Assembly: GCA_949987705.1 (NCBI GenBank)
Contig: OX465285.1
Coordinates: forward strand, 92,327,975-92,391,974
Length of the DNA stretch: 64,000 bases
From: Thereva unica
Taxonomy: Eukaryota; Arthropoda; Insecta; Diptera; Therevidae
Reading direction: 5' to 3'
A model generated the notes under the pieces. It saw only the letters and a program-made list of their open reading frames with translations. It did not search any database and was not told the origin of the DNA. This document shows, in pieces, positions 12,926 through 25,799 of this stretch; the stretch's first letter is position 1; each line of letters begins with the position of its first letter. Made by a program: the position numbers and the translations under genes.

Positions 12926-13039
12926 ACAAAGCGAGATTACTTTTTGGCTCCAACGGTCAAAAGCTATTGGTTGTCATCACCAAACCTTCAACACAGGAAA
13001 GAAATTCAAGTGATGGGTATTCTTGTCTCTAAAAAACTA

Positions 13040-13800
13040 TACAAAAAATGTTGGTCTAAACTTGGTTGACGTTGGTGACAATCTTGTGGATCGAACCATT
13101 ATTTTTCGAGCGAAATTACAGATGCGATTCCAAAGAACGAAGAAGAATTGGGCGTGCCTACTGGACCCGACCATCGAGGGAGAGTTTCAGATAGCATTAT
13201 CCACAAAAACTCGCACCGCTCGCAATACCAGACGATATCGATGTAGAAGAAAGGCAATTATCGGAGTCCATTGTGGAGTGTGCAATGGAGTTGCGTCCAC
13301 CTATCGGTAAACCGACGAGGGGCACGTCAATTTCGAGCAATACCGACTATTGAACAAAGAAGCTCGACAGAAAATGAAATCGGAACGAGAAGCGTATTGA
13401 AAAAACCTTGCGGCCTACATGCAAGAAAAGGCGTCGAGACACGAGAATCGGATACTATTCCAGACAATCCGGCGGTTAGACGGCAAAACGTAATGAACAA
13501 ACGACAACTTCAGAAAATCGGATGGAACTTTCGTGACCTCTCCCCTTTCACCAGCTGTACAACCACGTTCTGCCACAAGGTCGGTGATGATGTCTTATCA
13601 CAACAACTCCACGTCCTCATAACACACATATGGCATTCGGATCGTGTCCTGTTGGCATGGAAACCCGGGTTCACCTCGATGGAACCCAAATCGAACAGGC
13701 GGAATATTGTGATCTTGTTTAGGCAAGATCAGGTGGTAATTAGGCTGTTGTGTGCCACAGTTAGAAGAGATGCTCTGCACATGCGACGCGGACTTCTTCA
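13040..13800 (+). pseudogene. RTE-type LINE relic, endonuclease-RT linker and scraps
   Basis: Three frames carry successive pieces. First TIEGEFQIALSTKTR, the start of the linker after the endonuclease. Then VEERQLSESIVECAMELRP. Then KMKSEREAY, a stop, and KNLAAYMQEKASRHENR with LFQTIRRLDGKT, the basic linker before RT. Near 13580 DDVLSQQLHVLITHIWHSDR resembles the RT fingers region, and near 13675 HLDGTQIEQAEY resembles the segment after YADD. The catalytic core is deleted. The same cgatggarcccaaatcgaac phrase occurs in the relic at 29.5 kb, so both belong to one family. Confidence 0.65.
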
Positions 13801-13804
13801 ATAA

Positions 13805-15934
13805 CTTGTGGCACTAATCATAGGACCCGAAAATTCAAGTGTCAACTGAAGCGAATGAGAAATCCTGAAACTGACATATGTCGTCTGATGGTGAACTTGA
13901 CTGCTATCACGGTATTCCATTTGGTTAGGGGGCCTGAGGCAGCTTCTTCCAATAACTAAGCGAATCTAAAGGAATGGTGCAACAATCCAGATGGATGAAA
14001 CTGTAGTTCGACTCGATCTTATAATTCCTGCAATCGTTATTTTTGTTTTTTCTTTTGAGATACCTTATGAGTAAAATAAAAAACCCAAAAAGCAAATAAT
14101 TTAGAGGCAATTCTTTTTACCTTAAAAAATTTTTCAACATTTTCAACCAAAAAGAAAACTCTGCAGAAAACCACACAAAAAGCAAATTTGTTAAGGGGAA
14201 AGAAAAATATTTGCTTTTGGGAAATGGGTGAATTTTTTTTCCCCTTTTTTTCTTAAACTCTTTCATATTTTTCCTTACTCTGATGATCCAATTATGCAGA
14301 GGCAACTTAATGTACTTTTGTTAGAAGAGTGGCTTTCCCTGTAGTTTTCGTTATGCATAGATGAATATTGAAAGAAATTTTTCCAACAAATAAAATCGCA
14401 AAAACTTTTCTCCAATTTCCTAGTGCTAAAAAGTAAACTTTATTTTATATGAATGCAGCATTTCCACAGTTTTTCGTGTGATTTTTAATGAAAAATTAAA
14501 TGAAATTTTTCTCTTTAATTAAGAAAAAGAAAATTTTTATAAAGAAAAATTGTTTTATTTTGATCACACGAAAATTTAATAAGTTTAAGTTTTTTTTAAT
14601 TAAATTGTAAAGTTTAAAAATTCGTGTGGAAATGAAATTGTTTTAATTAAGCTTTTAGTAATTAAGCTTTTAGTAAATGTATAATCCAATTATAATTTTT
14701 TTTATAATATGTACATAAACACTTGTGATTGCAAAAGCTCTACTTACTGCCTGCATCACTTAACTCTTTTACTTATTATTTAATATTTAACGGATAAAAA
14801 TTAATAAGAATACTTAAAAATTCCACTTGTCCTTCTCAAAAAGCGAATTTCCATCCCGTTTAAAAAATTAATAAAAATTTCTCATTACTTTTTAATCCAA
14901 AAATTAAACTGTGCCCAACTCGACCCAAAATTAAACGTACCCAAATTGATTTACGCATATTCAATTACACCTTTACCTGCAATTTGAGTACGGGTTAAAT
15001 AAAAAACGACAAATGAATTGAAAATTCTCATTATACACTTACGGGGGTAGTAGCTTTAATAAATTCCTTTCATTACTTAATCCCCGCACTCTTTTGTGTA
15101 ATACAATCAATCAAAGCAATCAGCGCCCCCGACAAGTAATTCCATTCATTGCATTGTCATCTGGCACCTGATATGCTCTCCTTTTGTACACACAATGTCA
15201 CTACTTTCATGAGAATGTTTTAATTACCTGCACTCGACATGAAGTATTGCAGCAACACAGAAAAAAAAATGAATGAATTTTGTTGTGCAACATCGAAGCA
15301 TGCATCACTTGTTACCGGTGGTCGGTCTACGACTAATCAGCAAAGTCACGTCCACTCAAATTTTATTTATGTGGAATGATGCAGTATTTGTAAAGGACAA
15401 AAGCTGTTGGCTTTGGTCTGTGTCCGAATCTGAAGGGGGGAGTTTGTTTTAATGTTTGCTACTCTTTGAGGGAGAGTGACGGTGTAAAAAGTTTGTTCTA
15501 TAGCATGGCAGGTGAATGCAAGCGATTCTGTAAAGGGCGAACTTCATTAGGTCAGAAAAAGTTAATGAATAAGACCGGAACTTGGATAAGTACTAAGTCC
15601 CTCCATCACATCATGATTTCGAGCTGATGACGTTCAGTTTCACATCGCATGCTCTGGGTGAGCCCGTCTGCACCATTCAAGGGAGGCTTCGTCTGCTTCG
15701 TTGTTCCATCTCATAAACCCATTATAGATGAAGACGTATGCACCCGGACGCAAAAGCTTTTCTGAAAGTTTATTGGAAGTTCACGTAGCTCAAACATATA
15801 ATAGGGAAAAAAGCGTTTGGGTAACTTTGCGATGTGGTATTTTGGCAATTTTTCCTCGAATGCCCAGACTAACCCAGCGAAAATTGGGAGCGCTGTTCAG
15901 TGAAGCTAATTTTGAGCGCTGCCAAATATGCTTC
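13805..15934. other. No recognised feature
   Basis: Very AT-rich, with long T and A tracts between 14.0 and 15.1 kb. No coding or repeat signal. Confidence 0.6.
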
Positions 15935-16275
15935 CAAGAAAGCAAAACTGGAGTTTTCAGAAATTTTATAGTGCGGAGAAAAGAGGCAATTATTTTGGTG
16001 ACCATAAAGAGTTCCATTGGCATACTCAACACCCCGGTTATTGTTCGATACGGAGGTCAAGCAGCATTGGACGTGGTTAGTACTTAGTTGGGGAACGACT
16101 TTGGTAGTACCACTTTCACTTTTGGAAAGGAAGGGACAATTTTTTTTATGTGGTAGACTAGGAGCAGCCCCCGGAAAACCCCTTTGTACTGTCGACGATC
16201 TATTTTTTCATATAGAAAAACAAAATTAAAAGCTTTTCGACAGAGCTTATTCGTATACCACAGGCCTTACTTACT
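15935..16275 (+). repeat. Diverged relative of the 31.4-32.1 kb TIR element (core)
   Basis: The order of shared blocks matches 31620-31865: aaattttatag, gcatactcaa, ttcgatacggagg, caagcagc, ttagttgggg, and aaaagc followed by tttcgacag. Each is slightly changed. I found no CCCAGTAGGA end near it, so it is truncated or too decayed. The open reading frames across it are chance. Confidence 0.65.
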
Positions 16276-16454
16276 TACTAATATGAGATCTAGCTTTTCT
16301 GCGCCCATTTTGAAAACGGCCGTAAAAAAATCTATGTGGACGTACAAAACTCTTCATTTTTACGCTTCCGCACTCCTCCCTTGACCGCGAGCAAACTCAG
16401 CACAAAAGGAAGATCGCGATGCAAATTCTGATTGGACACAGGCTTTCATAGGTG

Positions 16455-16815
16455 CATATGATGACGGGCGCAATTTCAGAAATTAAGATTTAAACAAAAA
16501 TTTAAACTTTAAAAAAAGTGAAAAAGTATTCCGTGCCTTAATTTTCATTCATATATTGAAAGAACTTCACAGTTAACTGAAAAGTTGAGGGGGGTACAAT
16601 ATGATATACTGCACCGGGCGCAAAAAACAAGCGCCGGCCTTGTGTACAACGATTACGGAAGCGCTTATCGTAATTCTCGACCTGCTGTCTCCTGATTTAT
16701 ACATCAGGCAAAAAATATATCGCAAGTTACTTATTTTGAGAGATGCGAATGGTGCATTTGCACCGGGCGCAATTGGACTGGGCCCTATTTCAGAGATTAA
16801 AATTAAAAAAAAAAA
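16455..16815. repeat. Partial internal repeats around gggcgcaa
   Basis: acgggcgcaatttcagaaat near 16465, caccgggcgcaaaaaac near 16611 and caccgggcgcaattggac near 16760 share one phrase. The first and last also share tttcagagattaa-like sequence. This may be a decayed element end; I cannot name the family. Confidence 0.35.
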
Positions 16816-16981
16816 TACTTTGAAAAAAAAAAAAAATGAAAAAGGGTTTTTGTTCTTCTGTCTATATTCATTGTCCGTTACTACGATCAAAAAATTAACA
16901 GCTGATGGGGAGCAATATAGCATACTCTACCGACCGAAAAGAAAACCCAACGCCCGCCCGCCTTGACACCGTACTTTACCT

Positions 16982-19864
16982 TTACCAGATTCTCAGTTTA
17001 TATTTTTTTGTGTGAAAGACTACACCTGAGAGAAGGTTAGCCACCTTGTACCAATGAAAGTTGAGGCTATTTTTACTATATTTGCAAAAAAAAACAATGA
17101 ACGATTTTCTTGTTTTTTTAAATATTAAGCTTCTCTCGTCGATAACAATCTGGCCTATAAAGATAAATACCAATTTTCTCCATTTCCATGCCACTCTATA
17201 CTGATGAAAATTATCCAACCCAGAAGCGATTGGCCAGTTTCCACCTAATCACTTGCGAAATTCTTGCATAGACGACCAGCGCTAAAATTGAAACTGTGAT
17301 AGCCTCGAATGCCGAACATAGCTAACAATTTCCCCCAAACTACCAGATAGGCACCAAACACCACCACCGTATCTAAAAGGCACGGGAAATTTCTGGAAGT
17401 GAGGAGAAAGATAAAACTATTGTTCTTGGTAGGATAATGGATATTGTCCGAATTACACCCTGGCATCGGCATCAGCATCAGCATCACACATTAGCTTCCG
17501 ACAGGTTTAACCGCATGGATCCTATCTGCAGGATACACATCCCACTATAGGCCGATTTTAAAATGTGTCTGCCCGCCGCATCAGGTTTTGGTTCCCATTG
17601 AAAATGATGTCTCACATCGGTTATCGGGATAACGATTCGCTCTCCCGGAGGCCTGCTGGATATATCCTGCCTTCGCACTAAATCCCTACCAATTTACCAC
17701 GTCTAATCGGCTTAACGGTGTATGAGTTAATTTGTAAATTACAACGATAATGTTTGTGTCATGTGAATTTACGATCTGGGGATATCAATTTTCGCTTCGA
17801 TTCATTCTTCTAGTTGTATGAGTAGCAAGCCCCAAACCGCCCCGCCGCCGCCGTCGCCCCCTTCAATATACAGAATGGTTTATTCGATTGTCGATGGTAT
17901 ATAGCTTTACATGAGAGTCAGTACTATCACATACCATCGGTCCACTTTAGACCTACCTACATGCTCGTCTAGAGGATTTTTCTTCGTTCTTCATTCCTTT
18001 CAACAAAACTGAGGGGGAGAGGACGAAGCCAACCACCCTAGTCCTTATATGTAATAAGAAACTTCATCCCTTCAGTTAGGGATTGTGTAACTTAAGGAAA
18101 ATCTGCTCCTCTGGGAAACAGAAATGGGTCCTTCTAGGACCTTAATTTATCGACTTTAAAAATGCTGTGACTGCGTTTTGAAGACCAACATGAGAAGGGC
18201 CAAAGGATACTTACCGAAAGGATGGCATGACACCGAAGCTAATGGGTACATTTTCTGTTAGGGATGAAAGGGAATCAGCTTCACTGCTGTTGACTGTAAA
18301 AAGTTTTCTTGTTCACTCCTTCTGGACAAACAGTGGTCAGCATTGATTTTTGCTTTTCTCTCTTACCATAGGAGGAAGGATGTCTAAAGTTCATAAATAT
18401 GTATCAAAAAGGGGTTGTTTATTCAGCCCTTGGCCCAGATTCATCCACAGTGAACGCAGGTTTTAATATGATGAAAAGAGGGCGGTGGATGGGTAACAGC
18501 TGGCAAAAAAAAAAATAATAAAAAAAAATTTCTGAAGCAGAATTCCTCGAAGACGACCAGAGAATGTCTGTGGCGACTACAGAAAATTAGATACGGGAGC
18601 AATGATAAAAAAAAAATGAACCGACAAAACCAAAAAGGGAAGCTTCCCTTAACATCACTAAAGGAAAATTTTATTATCGTAGGCATTTGATAAAATTTCC
18701 GTTTTTTTTTCTTTTTTTTTTGGTCCTGGCCTTTTGTAAGAGTTTTGTCTGTTTGTTAGGGACATGCTTTTGTGTGTCTATGTTTTTTTTTCTTTACTTC
18801 TTCTAAATAACCTTAAAGAATGCAATTTTCAATTCAACAAACATTTTTGTTCGTTTCCCATGTGTTCTGCTTTTGTTGTAGTCCTAGAATCCTAAAGTAG
18901 AAGAAACTCACGTCTAAACGCTTGGAGAAAACATACAATTGGTGAAAATCATGTGAAAATCTACACGTGGAGGCGGACAGGAAAAATTAAGGAATATCTC
19001 ATAGGTATACATATATTTAGTATATACGTTTGAATGAACTAAACTAAATAAAATAAATAAAAAAACAAGAAACGATTTTCACCACAAATTTAATGTATTT
19101 CTGATTGAATACGTGTCGGGTTAACCTTTCAGCATTATTTTGTAAAATTTAAGGAATGGCTGAAATGAAATTCTATATACCGCTGCCACCAACAACAGGT
19201 AAACACACCTCGTTAGCGAAATTCCTACGCAATTTGTTCATGTCATTATGTTGGTTTCATTTTAATGTATTTTTACCCGATGCCAGGAACGGGGGTTGGT
19301 TTAAAATTTTTGGTTGGTTTTTATAGATGTAATTTGTTTTTGGTAGTGCGGGTTGTGTTGTATTTATTTTATAGGGCAGTGTCAATCTGTATTGATTTGC
19401 GGCAAATACAGGAGAATTGATGCGGTGGTTTATGTGGATGTCTAAAATCCTTTTTGAATGCTCCCTTCATTCCAGGAAAGATTGAATAATGCAATTATTT
19501 TTTATGTTGACCAAAATCAATGTTTTAAAAGGGATGATGTAGAATATATGTATACTTTACAGTACAATGCATTAAGAATACCAAGCTACATATTCTGCTA
19601 TATAGGAATCGACACAGGAAAACTTCTGCTGAAGCATTAATTTCATAATGCTTTCCATATGACATCATAATCATAAGAGGAATTGCTTTGTTCTTCGTTT
19701 TGCTTTAGTGGCGCTACATACTATATTATGAAAATTGGCATTTACAAAGTTTCTATACGTCCGTCCATCTGTTTGTAATCCGGTTTGTAGTTTTAGCTCT
19801 GGATCACTAACTATCAAACACAAACTCAAACTGCCCTTAAGGAATAAAACAATTGGATTTTGAT
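16982..19864. other. No recognised feature
   Basis: Includes a less AT-rich block at 17.48-17.68 kb with a 64-codon frame but no motif, and CCG-rich sequence near 17840. Otherwise low complexity. Confidence 0.5.
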
Positions 19865-20150
19865 CATCTTTTGTTTTATTACCTTTTTATTACCTTTCAA
19901 TTATATTTTTATTACCTTTTAATTACAATTTTATTACCTTTACATTACCTTTTAATTACTTTTTAATTACCTTTTAGTTACCTTTGAATTACCTTTTAAT
20001 TAGCTTTTGACTACCTTTTATAACTTTTTAATTACCTTCTAATTACATTTTTATTACCTTTATATTACCTTGTAATTTCCTTTTTATTACTTTTTTATTA
20101 CATTTTTGTTACATTTTTATTACCTTTTTATTACCTTTGTTTAGCGGTTA
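19865..20150 (+). repeat. AT-rich minisatellite, TTACCTTTTAAT unit
   Basis: About 24 imperfect units of roughly 12 bp, such as ttaccttttaat and ttacctttttat. No other feature is visible. Confidence 0.9.
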
Positions 20151-20429
20151 TAATTACCATATGAGAAATTGAAGAAGCCATGGACCTTAGCGTTTTCGTG
20201 CTTCTCATCCAGTTACTATTTCTTAAGGCTTCTTCCTCAACACTGCACTGTGTTCTCTGTAACATCTTCAGACTACAGCTTCCTGTTTGACATTTTGCTC
20301 AATGATAGCTTAGTCGGCAGTAAAAAAATGGTTGTATTTCTAAAATTTAAAATTAAAAGCTTGTATTATTTTTTTTAAAATAATTTTGCAATATTAATAG
20401 TAAAGCCTACTAGCAGCTCCTGTTATGGT

Positions 20430-20790
20430 TCTACGATGAATAATAGGCCCAACGAGAGAGGATGAAATATGACGAAGGAGATACAACAGAGAGTGGTATG
20501 CAATTTTTGACGACCCAAAACTCTCAGCGTTTATAAAAATCACAGATTAAGAGTATCCGGCGACGTAATCAGGATGGACCATAACCGTATTTACAAACGG
20601 CTCATGGTGGCAGAAATTTCGGGAAATAGACCAGTAGGAGGAGATGGATGGTTTCTGTGATGGCTGACCCAGAGAAAATGCTCAACATTAGGAACTGCAG
20701 AACTGCTGCAAGGAACCGTCATACTTGAAGCAATGCCCTAGAGAAGGCCAAGGATAAATTTGGGCTATATTGCCATTGGATTGGTGGAAC
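20430..20790 (+). pseudogene. RTE-type LINE C-terminal relic
   Basis: The frame reads REWYAIFDDPKLSAFIKIHR, LRVSGDVIRMDHNRIYKRLM, then GNRPVGGDGWFL. This parallels the RTE C-terminal pattern H-R-L-x-W-x-G-H-V-x-R-M, then G-x-R-P-x-G-R-P. Both the RT core and 3' tail are missing. Confidence 0.65.
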
Positions 20791-20899
20791 TATTACATAA
20801 CATAAATTACAAGTGATACTATTTCTTATTCTTCTGTTCTCGATACCAGAAAAGAAGAATGAAAGCTTTTGTAGAACTTTTTTAGCTTCTTTCGAATAA

Positions 20900-21165
20900 G
20901 ACTTTCCTCTCAAAGCCTTCCAATAAAGCTTTTCTCACAAAGATTTCAATAAAGCTTTTCCTTCAAAGCTTTCTATAAAGCTATCTTCTCAAAGCTTTTG
21001 CCTCAAAGCTTTCAGTTAAGCTTTCGTCAAAGCTTCCAATAAAGCTTTTCTTTCAAATCTGTAACAGAGCTTTTCTCTTAAATCTTGCAATACAGCTTTC
21101 CAAAAAGCTTTAAAAAAAGGATTATCAAAGCTTTCTTTAGATCCTTTCTCTCAAACCTTTGAGGC
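20900..21165 (+). repeat. Degenerate repeat with AAGCTTT core
   Basis: About ten irregular units like caaagctttcaataaagctt with ttctct. AAGCTTT is also the core of the array at 58.4 kb, though the flanking bases differ. Confidence 0.75.
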
Positions 21166-21864
21166 TCACTTAACATGCTCTTTCAAACACAGGAAGTTTC
21201 CTTCGTAAGTAAAAGCTCTTTTTTTGACAAGGGGAGAGTGCAAATGTTAAAAAGGGGGTGGAAATTGATGAGAACGAGGCAAAATTCCTCCGCAAAAGAA
21301 TATTATAAGGTTCACAGCTTCGTAGTTTTTAAATTTAGTATTCTGCTTTAAATATTAAACGTCTACCCTCGTCCATCATCTCATTTACCGAACGTTTGAT
21401 CATGTTCATCTTACAGAACAAATATTCCAAAATCCACCACCTGATTTCAATTTAAATTGTGCGACCTATTTTTAATTAAGAACCCCTATAAATTCCCCGA
21501 AATTCCGAACCCTTGTCCCATGAACCAAAATATTCATCGTGCGAAGAAAGAGCAAAAATATATAATTTATTCACATACAAAATTTTTGGGATCAATGATA
21601 GACATGTCTCCCTGGCTGGGAAATAAATGAAGACCATTTCCTTTAAAATTACCTCAACCCCCCCAAATTAGTGAGTACGTCACTATTTTCAATATCTACC
21701 CCTAGACTCACACTACTGGATGACAACAAAATAGAAGAATTTGTATTCAGAAAACACCCACAATAAAAAAGAGCGCCGCTCAATAACATCTTTACAAAAC
21801 ATTCAACGAAAATAAATCTACATCCTTTCCAATTCCTTGAATTGAGCTCTAGCTAGAATGTCGG

Positions 21865-22670
21865 CTCGTCGTCATCCCAGAATCAATACATTGTTCGTAT
21901 CCCCGGGAGTGTTGATGTCATTGACATGAGGAGAGGCACAGGAAACATTAGACATGAGATTAATGTCGTACAAATCATTAGGAAATTTGTCAATAAAAGT
22001 ATTCCATTCGAACAAGGGGTCAAAGCCGAATCCATTTCGCAAGTTTCCCTCTGGACTGGACTGTGCCGGGGGTAGTGGGTTTGGTAGCGCTATAAATGCG
22101 AAAACTTGGATAGAAACTTTTCTGTTTGGCATCTTCGTGTAGATTTTGGGGGGCCTGCACTAATAGAAAAATCACCCAGTAAAAATATTAAGGGGACAAA
22201 AATTAAGATCATGGATGGGGAGAGAGAGGAGAGACTGGCTGCTGTTGATATCCGCTCGGGGAAAAGTGACTGACAACCATTAAGTCGAGCTACAAATGCC
22301 ATAAACTGGGACAAATAGAAGGGACATTTGGTACTTAATTGATTGGTCAGACCAAAATTACAGCACATGCTAGGACTCTTTTATTATCCTTGAACGTTTT
22401 CAATGGCTTGTGCCACCACCGACCGACTTCTACCCCCTCATACTATAGGTCTTCTATAGCAACGATTTTGTTGATTACCGTCAATATAAATTGACTTTGA
22501 AACGAGGAGACGAGGAGAGATGCTGTATGCGATCGACAACACTCTCTCTTCATCTGGCACTTTGGAAGGCGACTCCAGGAAGCGTACACTTTCCCCAGCA
22601 TCCTTGAGAGTTAAGGATGCCGTCACCCGGATAACTGCCGATAAATCAAAGTAATTGATATTCATCCTAT
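21865..22670 (-). other. Speculative spliced exon cluster (unconfirmed)
   Basis: Two open stretches here look less random than the rest of the unique DNA. One, 22479-22666, is bounded on the minus strand by tttattatag and a gtaatc donor, and encodes 62 codons including ESVRFLESPSKVPDEERVLS. The other, about 21872-22100, follows several possible AG acceptors and ends DTNNVLILG then stop, preceded by FDPLFEWNTFIDKFPNDLYD. I recognise neither. The phase between them was not resolved, and random frames of this length do occur in the window. Confidence 0.18.
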
Positions 22671-22799
22671 AATAAAAAGGCACTGAAAACCAGCTCCAAG
22701 CCATATCCCCTCTACACTCCGAGTGGGAGCTGATAAAATCTTTATAAATACCACTTAACCAGAAAAAAAAAGTTTCAACAACAACAACCAAAAAAAAAA

Positions 22800-24904
22800 A
22801 ATTGTTTTTTTTTGTGTGTATGTGTGTTACAAAAACAAGACAACCGACATTTTAAGCAAGAAGAAGACACCGAGAACGGAATGATTGCAAAAAAGGAGAA
22901 AACTCTTTTATTTTGTTTAATGGTCCCCAAGGATTATACTGGATAGGATACAAAGCCAAAGGGGAAAGAAGATTTTTGCTGCAGAGAGTGAAATGTAAAA
23001 TTGACGACTTTAGGGGATGGAACAACATTCAAACAAAACGAAAACTCAACTCGAAACTGCCGTCGGCTGGTTTTATTCCTGTCCATTCTCTTGACTTTAT
23101 TCGCAATTGTTGCTAAAGAGCCTCGTGGATTATTTTGATTTAATGGCAATCTCTGTATCACGGCCTTGTTTAGTTGAAAGCGCTGATGGCATTCCCTAGC
23201 GGAAACTGTTTTCCTTTTTTTTCGCCCCTAACACATATACCCCCAAAAATAAAAAATAAAAAAAATATGTATATATAAAAAACAAAAATCTCAGATGCCC
23301 TGACGTTTTCGAGGTCCCTCTTCTTTCTTCACCCTCATACTAAAGCTCCGACCCTTTTAGGGCAATTCGCATTCGTGTTTTGCGAAGGATTTTCTTGGAA
23401 TAAAATGGTATGCCTGATATTCAGTATTCATATATTATGCAAGTTTTAAGCACACTTTCAAATTATTTCTGGGAATTTATAAGGGAAAATATCACTTTTC
23501 ATGTAATATAGTTTAATACACGTGTTTTCGTTTCGCATGGTTTTTGTTTAAAGGAGTTTTGACTTTGTACATCAAGAGTCTTACACCAGCGGTGGGTGGC
23601 TTCTATACGCAAAATTAATTGACATTCCACAACCCACTGTTGACATTTTGAGGATAAGTGAGTTTGACATAGGTGAGCTGCAGATTAATATATGTATGTA
23701 GCCGCAAAGAAGTTCCCAGAACCAGTAATAACAATAATAATCACTCTTCATTTTTCAGTAATGCTTTGATCTTTAAAAATTATCCCAAAACTTTTAACTA
23801 GAAAGACCTTATAAAAAATCCTCTTCATGTTCTCTTCATTCTCAAATTTGTTCTCAGGACATTTTAAAATAGTATATCGATTTCGAAGAAAAATTTAATC
23901 TTACATAATTAATTGAAATATTTGAAATATTTTATGTGACTACAGCACCAGTGCGGCCAATCCAAGAACTACCAAATTTTCAAATAAAAAAGTTATTTAC
24001 ATTATTAAAATACTTACCAATTTTCAAGTCCGTAGTGCAAGTTTAAATAGGTGAATTTTTAGTTGATGACAAATATACTAGAAAGATAGTTTTTGTTGTT
24101 GAAAAATGTCATCTAACAAAACTCTTCAAATATTCAAAACTTTACTGAATTTATTCATGCATAATTTTCTTTGAAGTGTTTTCGAATAAAAAAAATACAC
24201 AATATTATCATAAAGTAAAAAATTCTCCCGCAGAAAATGTTTGAGTGGAAAGTTTTAGTTTTGTGAATAGTGAACCAGCACCATTTTAAACATACTGTAC
24301 CATCTTAATGAAAAGTCTATTCAATAAAGTATTGATTTAACAAAAACGTGTTTTTTGAAGCTAAATTGTATAAAAAATTTCAGTTTTATCAAATGTAGTT
24401 TAGGGGTTGAATTTTGGATTGATGACATCAGTAGAAAGCTATGTATGGTGTTAGATATAATACAACATTGAACATTCCTCGTGAAAATAAATTATAATTA
24501 GATTTTGGATGTTTTAAGGCTGGTTTTGACAGCATGTTTTTCGTTCAGATGGTTTTCCGGTTGCTATGGAAAAGATACCAAAAGCAAGAAATCTATTAGA
24601 CTGTGTCCCAGCGAAGATCTCATGGACGACATATAAAAAATTCTTCAAACTAAGCGTGGATGCTACTAGACCCTACTACTAGGCTTAAATTAACCTGAAA
24701 AACATGACAGGTTAGTAGCGCAAAGGTTCATTCCTAAGGTTTCTTCCACATAAGAAAGGCTATCCCAAGTTTTTCACAAGAACAAGCGGCAAAAACATAA
24801 ACACAAGACAAAATTTAAATTTTTATGGTGAAGATCACGCGACTTGAATTAACCGAGTCAGCACAGAGTTCTGCAATGATTTATGAATTAACCGAAAATT
24901 GACA
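22800..24904. other. No recognised feature
   Basis: Strongly AT-rich between 23.2 and 24.5 kb. Short frames only. Confidence 0.6.
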
Positions 24905-25790
24905 GGGCCTGTGAAGTAACATGGAACAAATGATCTCTCATGTTGAGGGGTCTCAGGGCACTATGGCAAAAGGCTGTACCCAGGGAGGAGTTTTATCTCC
25001 ACTTCTTTGGTGCCTTATTGTGGATGAACTCCTAGAGCTGCTCAACGGCTGAAACTTTTTCGCCCAAGGTTACGCTGACGATTTCGTCATAATATGTAGT
25101 TACAGGTGAAACTGAAGGAGCCATGTCAAGGCGTCTGCTGCAGGCACTAGATCTGGTCTCTAGCTGGTGTGCCGGCGTAAGACTAAAAGTTAATCCGGAC
25201 AAAACGATTCTGGCTCCTTTCACTAGAAAACAATCATTATCGGAGCTTTCGGAACCTACACTCGCAGGCAGAACTATAGGCTTTTCACAACAAGCCAAAT
25301 ATTTTGGAGTGACGCTAGATGCCAAAGATCAACTGGAACCGGCATATAGACACTCTGATGAGCAGAACGCGCTTGTGGGCTTGCCCCAGAAGTTGTGGCT
25401 CCTCATGATTTTTGCAACCGAAAACCATGAACTGGATATATACCCTGAAGGGCTGGACTGGCCAACTCTAAGCGGTTCCTTCCTGTGATGATGTCCCTTA
25501 AGACAGCTAAGGTATTGTTAGGGCGCAGTAGAAATGATGCCTGGACACTTTTTGGCTTGATTACCGGACACTGCGCCCTAAATTACCACTTAAGGAGCAT
25601 AGGAAGAGCGGATGACCCCACCTGCAGGACTCTATTTTACGCGAAAGCTCTCAGCTCCATTAAGGATATCCCAATTGTAGTCTCTGCTAATAGAGTTTTC
25701 TTCCCCGTTGTTCTAGGTCTTCCAACTCGACGAGTATCTAAGCATCGTGAATACCAAATTTCAGCTACCCGATAGGCTGACCCAGAAGAA
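24905..25790 (+). pseudogene. R1-type LINE ORF2 relic with internal deletion
   Basis: The frame near 24960 encodes GTMAKGCTQGGVLSPLLWC and then, after a stop, QGYADDFVIIC, the RT B motif and catalytic YADD. From 25123 it continues with LVSSWCAGVRLKVNPDKT and AKYFGVTLDAK. From 25485 a second segment carries LITGHCALNYHLRSIGRADD and PTCRTLF, the C-terminal block that normally ends in a CCHC knuckle. Much of the connector and any RNase H are missing, and several frameshifts and stops are present. It is a different lineage from the intact LINE. Confidence 0.85.
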
Positions 25791-25799
25791 CTATATGAG

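Noticed and set aside
19740..19830. cgtccgtccatctgtttgta phrase as a known element end
   Set aside because: It resembles phrases found in various repeats, but I could not tie it to a family or define ends.
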